DNA of 36,954 nt from Anoxybacillus sp. J5B_2022 (lineage in GTDB: Bacteria; Bacillota; Bacilli; Bacillales; Anoxybacillaceae). Below the pieces are notes generated by a model. That model made no database searches. It saw only the letters and a list, made by a program, of their open reading frames with translations, and was not told the origin of the DNA. Positions 16,894-24,344 of this stretch are shown here, in pieces. The stretch's first letter is position 1; every line of letters begins with the position of its first letter. Where the stretch lies: NCBI RefSeq assembly GCF_026847645.1, contig NZ_JAPSMC010000028.1, forward strand, positions 1-36,954. Reading direction: 5' to 3'. The translations under genes were made by a program, and so were the position numbers.

Positions 16894-16923
16894 TTGACAC
16901 TTGTTTTTTATATTCGTTATAAT
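16894..16923 (+). promoter_or_regulatory. sigma-A promoter of yabR
   Basis: TTGACA (16894-16899), an 18-nt spacer and TATAAT (16918-16923), both perfect hexamers. A second TTGACA occurs at 16873-16878 without a partner -10. This should be one of the stronger promoters in the window. Confidence 0.85.
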
Positions 16924-16965
16924 AAAGAAAACGATTTTGATTTTTTAAGGAGGAGCACTTTTTTT

Positions 16966-17364
16966 ATGTCGATTGAAGTGGGCAGCAAGTTACAAGGCAA
17001 AGTAACGGGCATTACGAAATTCGGAGCATTTGTGGAGCTGCCAGAAGGCGTAACAGGGTTGGTGCATATTAGCGAAGTAGCCGATAATTATGTCAAAGAC
17101 ATTCACGATCATCTAAAAATTGGCGACGTAGTAGATGTCAGAGTGATTAATGTTGAGAAAGACGGGAAAATCGGCTTATCGATTAAAAAAGCGAAAGAAT
17201 CGCAGCCTTCACAGCGTCCGCGTACGAAAGTAAACGATCGTGCCGCAAAAGAAAGTTTCGAACAAAAAATTAGCCGCTTTTTAAAAGAAAGTGAAGACCG
17301 TTTGGCATCGTTGAAACGTCACACGGAATCGAAACGGGGAGGTCGTGGCGCGAGACGCGGATAA
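16966..17364 (+). CDS. yabR: S1-domain RNA-binding protein YabR
   Basis: This 132-aa protein has one N-terminal S1 RNA-binding domain (about residues 5-75: GSKLQGKVTGITKFGAFVEL; GLVHISEVADNYV; GDVVDVRVINVEKDGKIGLS), resembling the C-terminal domain of polynucleotide phosphorylase, and a basic, low-complexity C-terminal tail ending GGRGARRG. It belongs to the general stress protein 13 family, which associates with ribosomes, but its exact role is unknown. The ATG at 16966 follows AAGGAGGAG (16947-16955); the longer frame upstream would overlap the promoter and is rejected. Confidence 0.92.
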   Translation: MSIEVGSKLQGKVTGITKFGAFVELPEGVTGLVHISEVADNYVKDIHDHLKIGDVVDVRVINVEKDGKIGLSIKKAKESQPSQRPRTKVNDRAAKESFEQKISRFLKESEDRLASLKRHTESKRGGRGARRG

Positions 17365-17431
17365 CTTGCTGCCAGATGCGTTGATTAGTCAATAAAAACG
17401 AGTTGATATCGATCGATTCAGATGAAGGTAT

Positions 17432-17459
17432 AAAAGCATCCATCGGCTGGATGCTTTTT
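17432..17459 (+). terminator. intrinsic terminator after yabR
   Basis: AAAAGCATCC, a 7-nt loop and GGATGCTTTTTG. A perfect stem followed by Ts. Confidence 0.88.
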
Positions 17460-17483
17460 GTGTGTCAAACGGATAAAAACATA

Positions 17484-17512
17484 TTGACAAAAAAGTGAAT
17501 CGCTATTATCAT
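17484..17512 (+). promoter_or_regulatory. sigma-A promoter of the tRNA genes
   Basis: TTGACA (17484-17489), a 17-nt spacer and TATCAT (17507-17512), ending 15 nt before tRNA-Met. Confidence 0.75.
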
Positions 17513-17527
17513 ATTAATTGTCTGTAT

Positions 17528-17601
17528 GGCGGCGTAGCTCAGCTGGCTAGAGCGTACGGTTCATACCCGTGAGGTCGGGGGTTCGATTCCCTCCGCCGCT
17601 A
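17528..17601 (+). tRNA. tRNA-Met(CAT), elongator type
   Basis: A 74-nt cloverleaf: acceptor GGCGGCG with CGCCGCT (closing G-U at 1-72) and discriminator A; anticodon loop TTCATAC with CAT at 17562-17564; T-loop TTCGATT. The anticodon stem lacks the three consecutive G-C pairs of the initiator, so this is the elongator or another CAT tRNA; it closely matches Bacillus trnSL-Met1. The 3' CCA is not encoded. Confidence 0.96.
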
Positions 17602-17617
17602 TAGAAAAGAAAAGCGC

Positions 17618-17714
17618 AAAGCGCCTGCCTATCGGCAAAGATCGCACAAGCCCCACCGAGGGGACTTGTTGTGCCCCGCAGTGTGGGGCGGAGCGCATCG
17701 CACCGATGGCGCTT
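17618..17714 (+). repeat. strongly folded 97-bp intergenic element between two tRNAs
   Basis: The ends AAGCGCC and GGCGCTT pair, followed inward by ATCGG with CCGAT and a GATCGC/GCGCATC-like match. The centre forms two more hairpins: CAAG-CCCC...GGGG-A-CTTG (about 17648-17668) and GCCCC-GCAGTGT-GGGGC (about 17673-17689). The whole is a multi-branched stem in GC-rich sequence, unlike its AT-rich surroundings. No ORF is supported. It resembles interspersed GC-rich palindromic elements I recall from Geobacillus/Anoxybacillus intergenic regions, but only one copy is in this window, so repeat status is unproven. Confidence 0.6.
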
Positions 17715-17734
17715 GAAGCTAGACATTTCAATAA

Positions 17735-17806
17735 GGCCCGTTGGTCAAGTGGTTAAGACACCGCCCTTTCACGGCGGTAACACGGGTTCGAATCCCGTAC
17801 GGGTCA
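17735..17806 (+). tRNA. tRNA-Glu(TTC)
   Basis: A 72-nt cloverleaf: acceptor GGCCCGT with ACGGGTC and discriminator A; anticodon stem CCGCC/GGCGG with loop CTTTCAC and anticodon TTC at 17768-17770; T-loop TTCGAAT. The 3' CCA is not encoded. It sits with tRNA-Met between yabR and spoIIE as in B. subtilis. Confidence 0.97.
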
Positions 17807-17814
17807 CTAAAAAG

Positions 17815-17846
17815 AGGATGTTTCCTATTTGGAAGCATCCTTTTTT
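17815..17846 (+). terminator. intrinsic terminator after the tRNA genes
   Basis: AGGATGTTTCC, a 5-nt loop and GGAAGCATCCT (11 pairs, one G-T), then TTTTTTA. It insulates spoIIE from tRNA transcription, and spoIIE shows no RBS-masking repeat. Confidence 0.9.
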
Positions 17847-17911
17847 ATGTTGCAAAACGAATTCCGAAAGCGTTCTCTATTGTATAACGATGGCGCATAA
17901 CCGAGAAATCC

Positions 17912-17975
17912 GTCGAACACTTTTTTATATTGCTTTCCTATTTTGACAAATTTCTGATAATTCAAGCGATATAAT
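17912..17975 (+). promoter_or_regulatory. Spo0A-activated spoIIE promoter with 21-bp spacing
   Basis: TTGACA (17943-17948) and TATAAT (17970-17975) are perfect hexamers but 21 nt apart, the unusual spacing known for the B. subtilis spoIIE promoter, which needs Spo0A~P. A reverse-orientation 0A box, TTTGACAAA (17942-17950; complement TTTGTCAAA), overlaps the -35. GTCGAA at 17912-17917 matches the core of another 0A box. Confidence 0.85.
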
Positions 17976-18011
17976 AGGGTTAATAGAAAAGCAAAGGAGT
18001 GGGGATCGGAA

Positions 18012-20483
18012 ATGGAAAGAATCGAAAGACGTTTGACAAACCAAATTTCGGAGGTGCCGCTAAATGAAACATCGGCTGTTTTTTCGCGTTGGATGAGGCA
18101 TTTGAAAGTCAGGCTAGGGCATTTGTTCATCCATAAGGGATTTATTTTGCTTGTTATCGGCTTTTTGCTTGGACGAGCCCTCATTTTAGCGAAGCTAATT
18201 CCATTTGCTTTGCCATTCTTTGTGTCAGTTTATACGCTGCGCCGTGATAAAGCGGGTTTGGCGTTCATCGCTTTAGTAGCCGGGGCGCTGACCATATCAT
18301 TCGAAACAGCGCTGTTTGTGTTTGCAGCCATGTTCAATTTTCTGCTGTTGAATCAGGTAGTGAAAAAATTTTGGAGCGATTCGCTGAAAATAGCTCCTTT
18401 TGTTGTATTTTGTCTATCGTTTTCTACAAAATTAGCCGTTACGTACTTGTGGGCTGGGTCGCCAACGATGTATGAAAGCGTGATGGCTTTTATTGAAGCA
18501 GGGCTTGGTTTTGTTCTCACCCTTATTTTCCTACAGAGCATTCCTCTTTTAGCGGTACAAAAATACAAGCAATCGTTGCGGGCCGAAGAAATTGTGTCGC
18601 TTGTCATTTTGCTTGCTTCGATGTTAACGGGCACCATCGGGTGGGAAGTATCTCAGTTATCGCTTGAACATATTTTATCGCGTTATCTCGTGCTACTATT
18701 TGCGTTTGTAGCAGGAACAACGATCGGTTCGACTGTAGGGGTCGTGACAGGGCTTATTTTAAGTTTAGCTAACGTTGATAATTTATATCAAATGAGCTTA
18801 TTGGCATTTGCTGGCCTTTTAGGTGGATTGTTAAAAGAAGGAAAGAAACTCGGTGCCTCTTTCGGATTGTTAGTTGCCACTTTACTTATTGGTCTATACG
18901 GAAATGGTAAGGCAGAGGCGGTCCCAACGATTTTTGAGTCTTGCTTAGCAGCCGCTTTGTTTTTAGTCACTCCGCGGACGTTGACGGAAAAAATAGCGAA
19001 ATATATTCCAGGCACGGTGGAATATGTTAACGAGCAACAACAATATGTGCGGAAAATTCGCGATGTGACCGCACAGCGGGTTTCACAGTTTTCCCGCGTT
19101 TTTCAAGCGCTTGCTAACAGTTTTTCTAACGATCGGTTTGTAGGCGACGAAAAGGAGGAGAGGGAGATTGACTACTTCCTCAGCAATGTGACAGAAAAAA
19201 CGTGCCAAACGTGCTTTAAAAAAGAGCAGTGTTGGTCGCAACAGTTTGACAAAACTTATGAGTATATGAAGCAGATGATGCTCGAGGCGGATGCCGGCAA
19301 ACTTTTGCAAAACCATCAATTGTTGCGGGAATGGAATCGGCATTGTGTGAAAGGGAAAAAAGTAGTGGCCACTATGGAAAAAGATGTAGCGAATTATCAA
19401 GCGAATAAAAAGCTGCGCCGGCAAATTCGCGAAAGCCGGAAGCTTGTAGCGGAACAGCTGCTCGGCGTTTCACAAGTGATGGAAGATTTTGCACAAGAAA
19501 TTCAGCGCGAGCAAGAAAACCATTACTTGCAAGAAGAACAAATTTTCCACGCATTACAGGAGTTCGGCATCGAGATCGGTCACGTCGATATTTACAGTTT
19601 GGAAAAAGGCAATATCGATATTGAAATGAGCATTCCGTATTGCGAAGGGCGGGGGGAATGCGAAAAGTTAATCGCTCCGATGCTTTCCGATATTTTAGAT
19701 GAAACAATTGTTGTTAAACGGGAGGAATGTGCAGTCTATCCGAATGGGTATTGCCGTGTCGCGTTCGGTTCAACGAAAGCATTTGTTGTGGAAACGGGGG
19801 TAGCTTTTGCAGCGAAAGGAGGAGGATTTGTATCAGGAGACAGCTATTCGCTCATTGAGCTCGGAACGGGAAAATACGCCATTGCCATCAGCGACGGGAT
19901 GGGGAACGGAGAAAGAGCACATTATGAAAGCAATGAAACGTTGCGTCTATTGCAAAAAATTTTACAAACAGGTATCGATGAAACGGTAGCGATTAAGTCG
20001 ATTAATTCGATCCTTTCTTTGCGAACAACTGATGAAATTTTTTCAACATTAGATTTAGCGATGATCGACTTGCAAAACGCTTCTACAAAATTTTTAAAAA
20101 TCGGCTCGAGTCCTAGTTTTATTAAACGTGGAAACAACGTGATGAAAATTGAGTCGAGCAATTTGCCAATCGGCATTATTAAAGAAGTCGAATTCGAAAT
20201 CGTAAGCGAACAATTAAAGTCAGGAGATTTGCTTATTATGATGAGCGACGGCATCTTCGAAGGACCTTTCGTAGAAAATCACGAAGCATGGATGAAGCGG
20301 AAAATTAAAGAATTGAAGACAACTGATCCGCAGGCAGTCGCCGATTTAATTATGGAGGAAGTCATTCGCGCAAGTTCCGGAAGAATTGAAGACGACATGA
20401 CTGTTGTTGTTGCGAAAATTAAACATAATACGCCAAAATGGGCGACGATCCCAGCGTATATGTATACGAAAAAAGCGCAGTAA
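18012..20483 (+). CDS. spoIIE: stage II sporulation protein E, membrane serine phosphatase
   Basis: SpoIIE localises to the polar septum with FtsZ and dephosphorylates SpoIIAA-P, which frees sigma-F in the forespore. The 823-aa protein has an N-terminal region of about ten membrane helices (roughly residues 35-330), a central FtsZ-interacting and oligomerisation region (about 330-590, with the Cys-rich stretch TCQTCFKKEQC), and a C-terminal PP2C domain with metal-binding motifs SDGMGNG (about residue 627), MMSDGIFEG (about 743) and EDDMTVVV (about 793). It is full length. The ATG at 18012 follows AAAGGAGTGG (17993-18002). No terminator follows before yabS. Confidence 0.97.
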   Translation: MERIERRLTNQISEVPLNETSAVFSRWMRHLKVRLGHLFIHKGFILLVIGFLLGRALILAKLIPFALPFFVSVYTLRRDKAGLAFIALVAGALTISFETALFVFAAMFNFLLLNQVVKKFWSDSLKIAPFVVFCLSFSTKLAVTYLWAGSPTMYESVMAFIEAGLGFVLTLIFLQSIPLLAVQKYKQSLRAEEIVSLVILLASMLTGTIGWEVSQLSLEHILSRYLVLLFAFVAGTTIGSTVGVVTGLILSLANVDNLYQMSLLAFAGLLGGLLKEGKKLGASFGLLVATLLIGLYGNGKAEAVPTIFESCLAAALFLVTPRTLTEKIAKYIPGTVEYVNEQQQYVRKIRDVTAQRVSQFSRVFQALANSFSNDRFVGDEKEEREIDYFLSNVTEKTCQTCFKKEQCWSQQFDKTYEYMKQMMLEADAGKLLQNHQLLREWNRHCVKGKKVVATMEKDVANYQANKKLRRQIRESRKLVAEQLLGVSQVMEDFAQEIQREQENHYLQEEQIFHALQEFGIEIGHVDIYSLEKGNIDIEMSIPYCEGRGECEKLIAPMLSDILDETIVVKREECAVYPNGYCRVAFGSTKAFVVETGVAFAAKGGGFVSGDSYSLIELGTGKYAIAISDGMGNGERAHYESNETLRLLQKILQTGIDETVAIKSINSILSLRTTDEIFSTLDLAMIDLQNASTKFLKIGSSPSFIKRGNNVMKIESSNLPIGIIKEVEFEIVSEQLKSGDLLIMMSDGIFEGPFVENHEAWMKRKIKELKTTDPQAVADLIMEEVIRASSGRIEDDMTVVVAKIKHNTPKWATIPAYMYTKKAQ

Positions 20484-20544
20484 GTATAAATTGCTTCCAT
20501 TCCGGCAATGATGGGAATACATCAATTGAGGAGGGGAATGGAAG
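20484..20544 (+). promoter_or_regulatory. yabS promoter (sigma-F type) overlapping an initiation-region-masking hairpin
   Basis: GTATA (20484-20488), a 15-nt spacer and GGCAATGATG (20504-20513) match the sigma-F consensus GYWTA-N15-GGNRANANTR with a single mismatch. The promoter spacer holds CTTCCATTCC (20494-20503), a perfect 10-bp complement of GGAATGGAAG (20535-20544), which fills the gap between the ribosome-binding site AGGAGG (20529-20534) and the GTG start (20545). RNA begun near 20520 lacks the left arm; spoIIE read-through RNA has both, with a 31-nt loop. The promoter is a strong match; the RNA role is inferred. Confidence 0.7.
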
Positions 20545-21282
20545 GTGCGAAAAGGAACATTACGGCAAATTTTATTAATTACAGACGGTTGTTCCAACCA
20601 TGGCGAAGATCCGATTGCAATGGCTGCACTTGCGAAAGAGCAAGGAATTACCGTGAATGTTATCGGCGTACTCGACCAAGATACGATGGATGAAAATGGG
20701 CTGCGCGAAATTGAAGGAATTGCGATGGCTGGGGGTGGGATAAGCCAAGTAGTTTATGCAAAGCAGCTATCACAAACCGTGCAAATGGTCACGCGCAAAG
20801 CGATGACGCAAACGTTGCAAGGGGTGGTCAATCGAGAACTGAAACAAATTTTAGGTTCTAATGTATCAATGGAAGACTTGCCGCCGGAAAAACGCGGCGA
20901 AGTGATGGAAATTGTCGATGAACTCGGCGAAACGGTCGAATTGGAAGTTTTAATATTAGTAGACACGAGCGGAAGCATGAAGACGAAGCTTCCGACGGTA
21001 AAAGAGGCGCTTTTTGACTTATCGCTCAGCTTAAATGCCCGCATGGGGGACAATCTCTTTTCCGTGTTTGTATTTCCGGGAAAGCACGAAGATGTCGAAA
21101 AAGTGTTAGATTGGACTCCGAAGCTAGAAGCGCTATCGTCTGTATTCCCTAAACTGACATCCGGTGGGCTTACGCCGACAGGCCCTGCATTGCGCCGAGC
21201 GGTTAGCCATTTTCAGAAAACACGTTCGTTAAGGAGCTTGATTGTCCGTGATGAATCCTATTTTGAAGAATCATCTATGTAA
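20545..21282 (+). CDS. yabS: VWA-domain protein YabS
   Basis: The 245-aa protein has a von Willebrand factor A fold with the MIDAS motif DTSGS at about residues 140-144 and TPTGPALRRA near the end. Its N-terminus (LLITDGCSNHGEDPIAMAALAKEQG) itself resembles part of a VWA domain. B. subtilis YabS is of unknown function and adjoins the forespore kinase YabT. The GTG start at 20545 follows AGGAGG and gives MRKGTLRQILLITDG, matching the family. The 3' end overlaps the start of yabT by about 35 nt, so the two are expressed together, probably under sigma-F. Confidence 0.9.
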   Translation: MRKGTLRQILLITDGCSNHGEDPIAMAALAKEQGITVNVIGVLDQDTMDENGLREIEGIAMAGGGISQVVYAKQLSQTVQMVTRKAMTQTLQGVVNRELKQILGSNVSMEDLPPEKRGEVMEIVDELGETVELEVLILVDTSGSMKTKLPTVKEALFDLSLSLNARMGDNLFSVFVFPGKHEDVEKVLDWTPKLEALSSVFPKLTSGGLTPTGPALRRAVSHFQKTRSLRSLIVRDESYFEESSM

Positions 21283-22219
21283 ACTACCAGTCGGTACGGT
21301 GATCGTTGGGAAGTGGCACAATCATGCGTATAAAATTGTAAAGCCGCTCGGTAGCGGAGCGAATGGCGCCGTTTATTTAGCAGAAAGCATGAAAGGACTT
21401 GTCGCGATAAAGTTAAGCGACAATGGCACGTCCATTACATCTGAGGTGAATGTGTTAAAACGTTTTTCCAAGGTCCAGGGAGCCGCCCTTGGACCTTCTT
21501 TGCTAGATATGGATGATTGGTTCGATCCTTATACAAACCGAGCGATTCCGTTTTATGTGATGGAATATATAAAAGGAGAGGAATTTTTTTCTTTTATTAA
21601 AAAAAGAGGAAAAGAATGGATTGTTATTTTAGTACTTCAACTATTATCCGCTTTGGACCAGCTTCATGAGGAAGGATGGGTGTTTGGCGATCTAAAACCA
21701 GAAAATTTATTAGTGGCCGGAATGCCGCCAACCGTTCGTCTTCTTGATGTCGGAGGAACGACGTTGCAAGGGCGGGCCATTAAAGAGTTTACCGAATTTT
21801 ACGATCGGGGATACTGGGGATTAGGCTCGCGAAAAGCCGATCCTGCTTACGATTTGTTCGCGGTGGCGATGATTATGATTCATGCTTGCTATCCGCTAAA
21901 GTTTGAAAGGAAAGAAAATACCCGCCAGCAATTGTTCACAATGATTCGAGCGGATGCTACGTTGCGAAAATATCAAAACGTATTGATGAAGGCAATTGAT
22001 GGAGCATATAAACGGGCGATCGATATGAAACGGGACTTAGTTGCTGCCATTCATCATGACGATTTGCCATCCAAACCTTTTGTTGCGCCGAAACAGTCAT
22101 CGTCGAGAAAACAACATCATAAGAAATCGAAAAAAAGAAGCGGCGTCCTTGAAACGGCCTTCATTGTTGTGACACTATTATGTGTGTACGCTTTGTATTT
22201 ATATGGGCAAATTCTTTAA
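21248..22219 (+). CDS. yabT: serine/threonine protein kinase YabT
   Basis: In B. subtilis YabT is a forespore Hanks-type kinase, activated by DNA, that phosphorylates targets including RecA and AbrB. The 323-aa product has the glycine loop GSGANGAVYLAE (about residue 35), VAIKLSD, a catalytic loop FGDLKPENLLV (about 145-153; FGD replaces HRD but the catalytic Asp is kept), DVGG in place of DFG (about 166), a Lys/Arg-rich linker (KQSSSRKQHHKKSKKRS) suited to DNA binding and one C-terminal membrane helix. Starts TTG 21242, GTG 21248 and ATG 21251 share one ribosome-binding site, AAGGAG (21231-21236); 21248 matches the MMN start of the B. subtilis protein. Confidence 0.88.
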   Translation: MMNPILKNHLCKLPVGTVIVGKWHNHAYKIVKPLGSGANGAVYLAESMKGLVAIKLSDNGTSITSEVNVLKRFSKVQGAALGPSLLDMDDWFDPYTNRAIPFYVMEYIKGEEFFSFIKKRGKEWIVILVLQLLSALDQLHEEGWVFGDLKPENLLVAGMPPTVRLLDVGGTTLQGRAIKEFTEFYDRGYWGLGSRKADPAYDLFAVAMIMIHACYPLKFERKENTRQQLFTMIRADATLRKYQNVLMKAIDGAYKRAIDMKRDLVAAIHHDDLPSKPFVAPKQSSSRKQHHKKSKKRSGVLETAFIVVTLLCVYALYLYGQIL

Positions 22220-22302
22220 AATCCAAACTTCTTTTTTGAGAAAATGTTTCATTAATGATACGATTAATAGTGTAGAAAATTCGTTAAAGAGGTTTTGGCT
22301 AT

Positions 22303-23688
22303 ATGCGTTCAACCGTGCGCTCGTTTATAAAAAAACACCAGCTGCTTACGCCGGATTCAACGATTGTCGTCGGCGTTTCCGGCGGGCCGGATTCCCTTGC
22401 TTTGCTACATTTTTTTTATACGATTCGGCAAGAATGGAACATCACTCTCGTTGCAGCCCATGTCGACCACATGTTTCGTGGTCGGCAATCGGAAGAAGAT
22501 ATGCATTTTGTGAAACATTTTTGTGACCAACTCGGTATTATATGTGAGGCGAAACAAATTGATGTTCCTGCTTTTCAACGCCAGAAGAAAATCGGGGCGC
22601 AAGAAGCGGCGCGTGAATGCCGTTATCGCTTTTTTCAAGAAGTAATGGACAAGCATTCGGCTGCCTTTTTAGCGTTAGCGCATCACGGGGACGATCAAAT
22701 GGAAACAATTTTAATGCGGCTCGTCCGCGGCAGCAGCGGAAAAGGCTATGCTGGCATTCCATTTAAACGTCCATTTCACCGCGGATACATTATCCGACCG
22801 TTTTTATGCGTCAGCCGCCATGAGATTGAAGCGTATTGTCATGAGCATGGTCTTCAGCCGCGCTATGATGTTAGCAATGAAAAAGATGATTACACTCGAA
22901 ATCGGTTTCGCCACGTATTGCTCCCTTTTTTAAAAAAAGAAAATCCGCGCGTTCATGAGCGATTCCAGCACTACAGCGAAACGGTGCTTGAAGACGAGGC
23001 GTTTTTAGAGGAATTAACGAACGAAGCGATGAATAAGGTAATGGAAAAACAGCCTGGTGAAATTAGGCTGCAAATCCGTCCGTTTCAAACAATGCCAAAG
23101 CCTTTACAAAGAAGAGGGATTCAACTAATATTGAACTATCTCTATGCGAGTATTCCTTCTTCTTTGTCCTCCATACATATAAGCAATGCCTTAACTTTGT
23201 TAATGAATAACCACCCTTCTGGTCGGTTAGATTTTCCAGATGGTTTAAAAATCATTCGCTCTTACGATGTTTGCTATTTTACGTTTCAAGCAAAAAAAAC
23301 GAATGCTTATGTGTTGGACGTGTCTGTTCCGTCGACGATCTATTTGCCAAACGGACATGCAATTGTCAGCGAATTTCGGGAACACTATCCGGAAGAAGCA
23401 AAAGGGAACGCTTTTTTCATCCTTGATCCGGAAACGATTGTATTTCCGCTGCGCGTGCGTACGAGACGCGCCGGCGATCGGATGGCGGTAAAAGGGATGG
23501 ACGGTACGAAAAAAATTAAGGAAATTTTTATTGAAAATAAAATCCCGCTTCATGATCGTGATATTTGGCCGGTGGTGGAAGATGGGCAAGGGAGGATTTT
23601 ATGGCTGCCAAAGCTAAAAAAATCTGCTTTTGAAGCAACTGATATTACAAAAACGAGCTATCTTGTATTACACTATAAAGAGCAATGA
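22303..23688 (+). CDS. tilS: tRNA(Ile)-lysidine synthase
   Basis: TilS adds lysine to C34 of the CAU-anticodon tRNA-Ile so that it reads AUA instead of AUG; it is essential. The 461-aa protein has the ATP PP-loop VGVSGGPDS (about residues 22-30), the N-terminal nucleotide-binding domain with ALAHHGDDQMETILMRL, and C-terminal TilS domains ending with RTRRAGDRMAVKGMDGTKKIKEIF. The ATG at 22303 follows AAAGAGG (22286-22292). In Bacillus it forms an operon with hpt, and the two proteins interact. hpt follows 20 nt after its stop. Confidence 0.95.
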   Translation: MRSTVRSFIKKHQLLTPDSTIVVGVSGGPDSLALLHFFYTIRQEWNITLVAAHVDHMFRGRQSEEDMHFVKHFCDQLGIICEAKQIDVPAFQRQKKIGAQEAARECRYRFFQEVMDKHSAAFLALAHHGDDQMETILMRLVRGSSGKGYAGIPFKRPFHRGYIIRPFLCVSRHEIEAYCHEHGLQPRYDVSNEKDDYTRNRFRHVLLPFLKKENPRVHERFQHYSETVLEDEAFLEELTNEAMNKVMEKQPGEIRLQIRPFQTMPKPLQRRGIQLILNYLYASIPSSLSSIHISNALTLLMNNHPSGRLDFPDGLKIIRSYDVCYFTFQAKKTNAYVLDVSVPSTIYLPNGHAIVSEFREHYPEEAKGNAFFILDPETIVFPLRVRTRRAGDRMAVKGMDGTKKIKEIFIENKIPLHDRDIWPVVEDGQGRILWLPKLKKSAFEATDITKTSYLVLHYKEQ

Positions 23689-23708
23689 ACATCTAGGAGG
23701 AAATGAAA

Positions 23709-24257
23709 ATGGGGATGAATCAAGATATTCAAAAAATTTTAGTAACGCAAGAACAAATACAGGAAAAAGTAAAAGAATTGGGAAAACTGTTGACAGAAGA
23801 GTATGAAGGGCGTTTTCCACTGGCTGTCGGCGTTTTAAAAGGAGCGCTGCCTTTTATGGCCGATCTGTTGAAACATATTGATACATATTTAGAAATGGAC
23901 TTTATGGATGTATCGAGCTATGGAAATGCGACTGTTTCGTCGGGAGAAGTCAAAATTTTAAAAGACTTAAACACCTCTGTTGAAGGGCGCGACATTTTAA
24001 TTATTGAAGACATTATCGATAGCGGTTTAACGTTAAGCTATTTAGTGGAATTGTTCCGCTATCGGAAGGCCAAATCAATCAAAATTGTCACGCTTTTAGA
24101 TAAACCTTCTGGACGTAAAGCAAACATTGAAGCTGATTATGTAGGTTTTATTGTTCCAGACGAGTTTGTTGTTGGGTATGGATTAGATTACTGCGAGAAA
24201 TACCGGAACCTTCCTTACATCGGTGTATTAAAGCCGGAAGTATACAGTAATAAGTGA
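23709..24257 (+). CDS. hpt: hypoxanthine phosphoribosyltransferase
   Basis: Hpt salvages hypoxanthine (and guanine) with PRPP to IMP/GMP and in Bacillus also interacts with TilS to activate ftsH. The 182-aa enzyme has the type-I PRPP loop [26 protein letters not shown] and the C-terminal [20 protein letters not shown]. Three in-frame ATGs (23703, 23709, 23715) are close together. The one at 23709 lies 8 nt after AGGAGG (23695-23700) and is preferred; 23703 is too close. An intergenic gap with a sigma-A promoter separates it from ftsH. Confidence 0.94.
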   Translation: MGMNQDIQKILVTQEQIQEKVKELGKLLTEEYEGRFPLAVGVLKGALPFMADLLKHIDTYLEMDFMDVSSYGNATVSSGEVKILKDLNTSVEGRDILIIEDIIDSGLTLSYLVELFRYRKAKSIKIVTLLDKPSGRKANIEADYVGFIVPDEFVVGYGLDYCEKYRNLPYIGVLKPEVYSNK

Positions 24258-24274
24258 TCCGTCCGTACGGCGAA

Positions 24275-24318
24275 TTGGTTGTATTGGAATGATTTTCTAT
24301 GATACTATTGAGTATAGT
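24275..24318 (+). promoter_or_regulatory. sigma-A promoter of ftsH with a small palindrome at the start site
   Basis: TTGGTT (24275-24280), a 17-nt spacer and TATGAT (24298-24303). Just downstream ACTAT-TGAGT-ATAGT is a small inverted repeat across the likely transcription start, which might be an operator or chance. Confidence 0.5.
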
Positions 24319-24344
24319 GTGTTTTATATGGGAGGAGGCAAGAA

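Noticed and set aside
16894-16965. N-terminal extension of YabR upstream of ATG 16966
   Set aside because: It would make the -10 and the ribosome-binding site coding; ATG 16966 has a strong RBS and matches homologues.
17528-17806. Terminal or tandem repeats here as a CRISPR or integrase attachment site
   Set aside because: There is no repeat-spacer periodicity, no direct duplication of a tRNA 3' end and no integrase gene nearby.
17671-17946. A + strand frame of about 90 codons over the tRNA-Glu region
   Set aside because: It reads through a tRNA gene and its terminator and has no plausible ribosome-binding site.
20508-20693. Start of yabS upstream of GTG 20545
   Set aside because: Alternative frames here do not continue into the VWA sequence; GTG 20545 with AGGAGG fits the known N-terminus.
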